NCBI GenBank assembly: GCA_016711435.1 | Contig: JADJSY010000064.1 | Coordinates: 1 to 14,524, forward strand | DNA from: Lewinellaceae bacterium | GTDB lineage: Bacteria > Bacteroidota > Bacteroidia > Chitinophagales > Saprospiraceae | Reading direction: 5' to 3' | DNA length: 14,524 nt | In this document: positions 13,602 through 14,524 of the stretch, one piece after another | Numbering within the stretch: the stretch's first letter is position 1 | Layout: each line of letters starts with the position of its first letter | Position numbers and translations under genes: made by a program | The notes under the pieces: generated by a model | The model's input: only the letters and a program-made list of their open reading frames with translations | Database searches by the model: none | Told to the model about the DNA's origin: nothing

Positions 13602-14524
13602 TTAAGCGACGCTATCCATCGCGGCGCCGAGGCGTTTTACGATCTCATCCACTTCCTCTTCGTTGATGGAAAGCGGGGGCGAGAATGCGAGGATGTTACC
13701 AAGCGGACGGGTACGCAACCCACGCTCTTGAGCGGCTTTGAAGATTTGCATGGTCTTGGCAGCATCAGCAGTTTTGGTTTCCTTGTTCGAGACAATTTCC
13801 ACGCCGCAAACCAAACCAAGTCCGCGCACATCACCGACAAATGAAAATTCTTTGAGGGTTTGCAATCCATCAGCAGACGTTTGCCTAATTCGCGGGCGCG
13901 CTTGGGGAATTCTTCACGTTCCATAATTTCGAGATTCTTGAGGCCAACCGCGCACGCCATTGCGTGACCAGAATAGGTATAGCCGTGCATGTAGGCTTCG
14001 GTATCTGCGGCAGTTTCCATCGTCTCGCGGATTGCATCGGAAAGTTGAATACCGCCGAGTTGGGCGTATCCGCTGGTGATGGCTTTGGCAAAGGAAAGGA
14101 TGTCAGGCTCGACATTCCAATGTTTGAGGGCGAACCATTCGCCTGTGCGGCCAAAGCCCGTGATAACTTCATCTGCAATGAAGAGGACTTCATATTTATC
14201 GCAGATCTGGCGAACGAGGGGGAAATAGTCATCGGGGGGAACGACTACGCCACCGACGCCCATGACAGGTTCCGCAATGAACGCGGCAACGGTATCCTGT
14301 CCTTCGCGCAGGATGGCTTCTTCGAGCTCACGAGCAGCCGCCTGACCGACTGTCTCGCCAGCTTTCAACGTGCCTTCGTAACGATACGGATTTGGCAGGG
14401 ATGTGAACAAATCCATCCATGGCAGGGCCAAACATGGTGTGATATTTTTCGAGCCCAGTTGCAAAGGTGGTTGCGAGAGATGACACGATATTGAACCTTT
14501 GCGGGCAATGACCTTGTACTTGCC
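13602..14524 (-). CDS. Class III aminotransferase, N-terminus outside window, frameshifted
   Basis: The 3' two-thirds of a PLP-dependent class III (omega-amino acid type) aminotransferase. Visible are AAFIAEPVMGVGG, the cofactor-ring Asp in FIADEVITGFGRTGEW, the Schiff-base Lys in SFAKAITSGYAQLGG (codon 14084-14086), and YTYSGHAMACAVGL. The C-terminal part, with GDVRGLGLVCGVEIV and RTRPLGNILAFSPPL, is in another frame; one added G at the GG of 13867-13868 joins them (RLLMGLQTLKEF). Upstream, one extra C near 14398-14400 separates NPYRYEGT from FATGLEKYHTMFGPAMDGFV, and the last ~60 bp (GKYKVIARKGS...) holds at least one more break just where the conserved SYHG motif is expected. The family transfers an amino group from an omega-amine to pyruvate or 2-oxoglutarate; the donor cannot be told. 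The start lies beyond 14524. Confidence 0.82.

Noticed and set aside
1..14524. CRISPR array, tRNA, IS element or phage genes
   Set aside because: No regularly spaced repeats, tRNA-like cloverleaf, transposase motif or phage structural protein was seen on either strand.

Overview
The window looks like bacterial chromosome, most likely from the Anaerolineae (Chloroflexota). This is inferred from gene content, not proven. The clues are three different exported proteins or lipoproteins with Thr/Pro-rich linkers, one of them carrying a bacterial NBR1-type Ig domain and one an SH3b domain, plus the general mix of housekeeping genes. I see no rRNA, tRNA, CRISPR array, transposase, phage gene or replication origin. 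Transcription units are short, and most convergent gene pairs are separated by a hairpin terminator that works in both directions.

Left third (1-5200). On the minus strand an MscS-type channel gene is followed 5 bp later by a DUF1554 surface protein gene. Divergent from these is a cystathionine gamma-synthase/lyase gene. It converges on a minus-strand pair: a deoxynucleoside kinase gene followed by a gene for a cyclic-nucleotide-binding, SpoIIE-type phosphatase. Middle (5203-9490). A plus-strand pair encodes a four-helix membrane protein and a STAS/SEC14-like protein, followed by an NBR1-domain lipoprotein. Then come a minus-strand membrane protein, a minus-strand cluster of three small genes that are all disrupted (7258-8180), a plus-strand single-domain response regulator with a clear sigma70 promoter, a minus-strand cytochrome c lipoprotein, and a small one-helix membrane protein with its own near-consensus promoter. 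Right third (9587-14524). This holds a membrane-anchored glycerophosphodiester phosphodiesterase, a possible DUF1684 stub, a YdjA-like nitroreductase divergent from an HDAC-family amidohydrolase, an SH3b lipoprotein overlapping the HDAC gene by 4 bp, a second response regulator, and a class III aminotransferase cut by the window end.

The strongest unexplained pattern is the number of broken frames. At least eleven single-base indels and two in-frame stops fall in otherwise recognisable genes, and nearly all the indels lie in or beside short homopolymer runs. Each indel-affected gene is restored by adding or removing one base per site, apart from the tangled last ~60 bp. This points first to uncorrected sequencing error and second to real decay, and it cannot be settled from the sequence alone. 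Two cases hide key residues: a lipoprotein Cys at 12244-12246, and the phospho-acceptor Asp motif of the response regulator near 13210-13240. I did not find a convincing new multi-gene system. The best candidates for a second look are the disrupted small-gene cluster at 7258-8180, the channel/surface-protein pair at 4-1864 and the HDAC/SH3b-lipoprotein pair.
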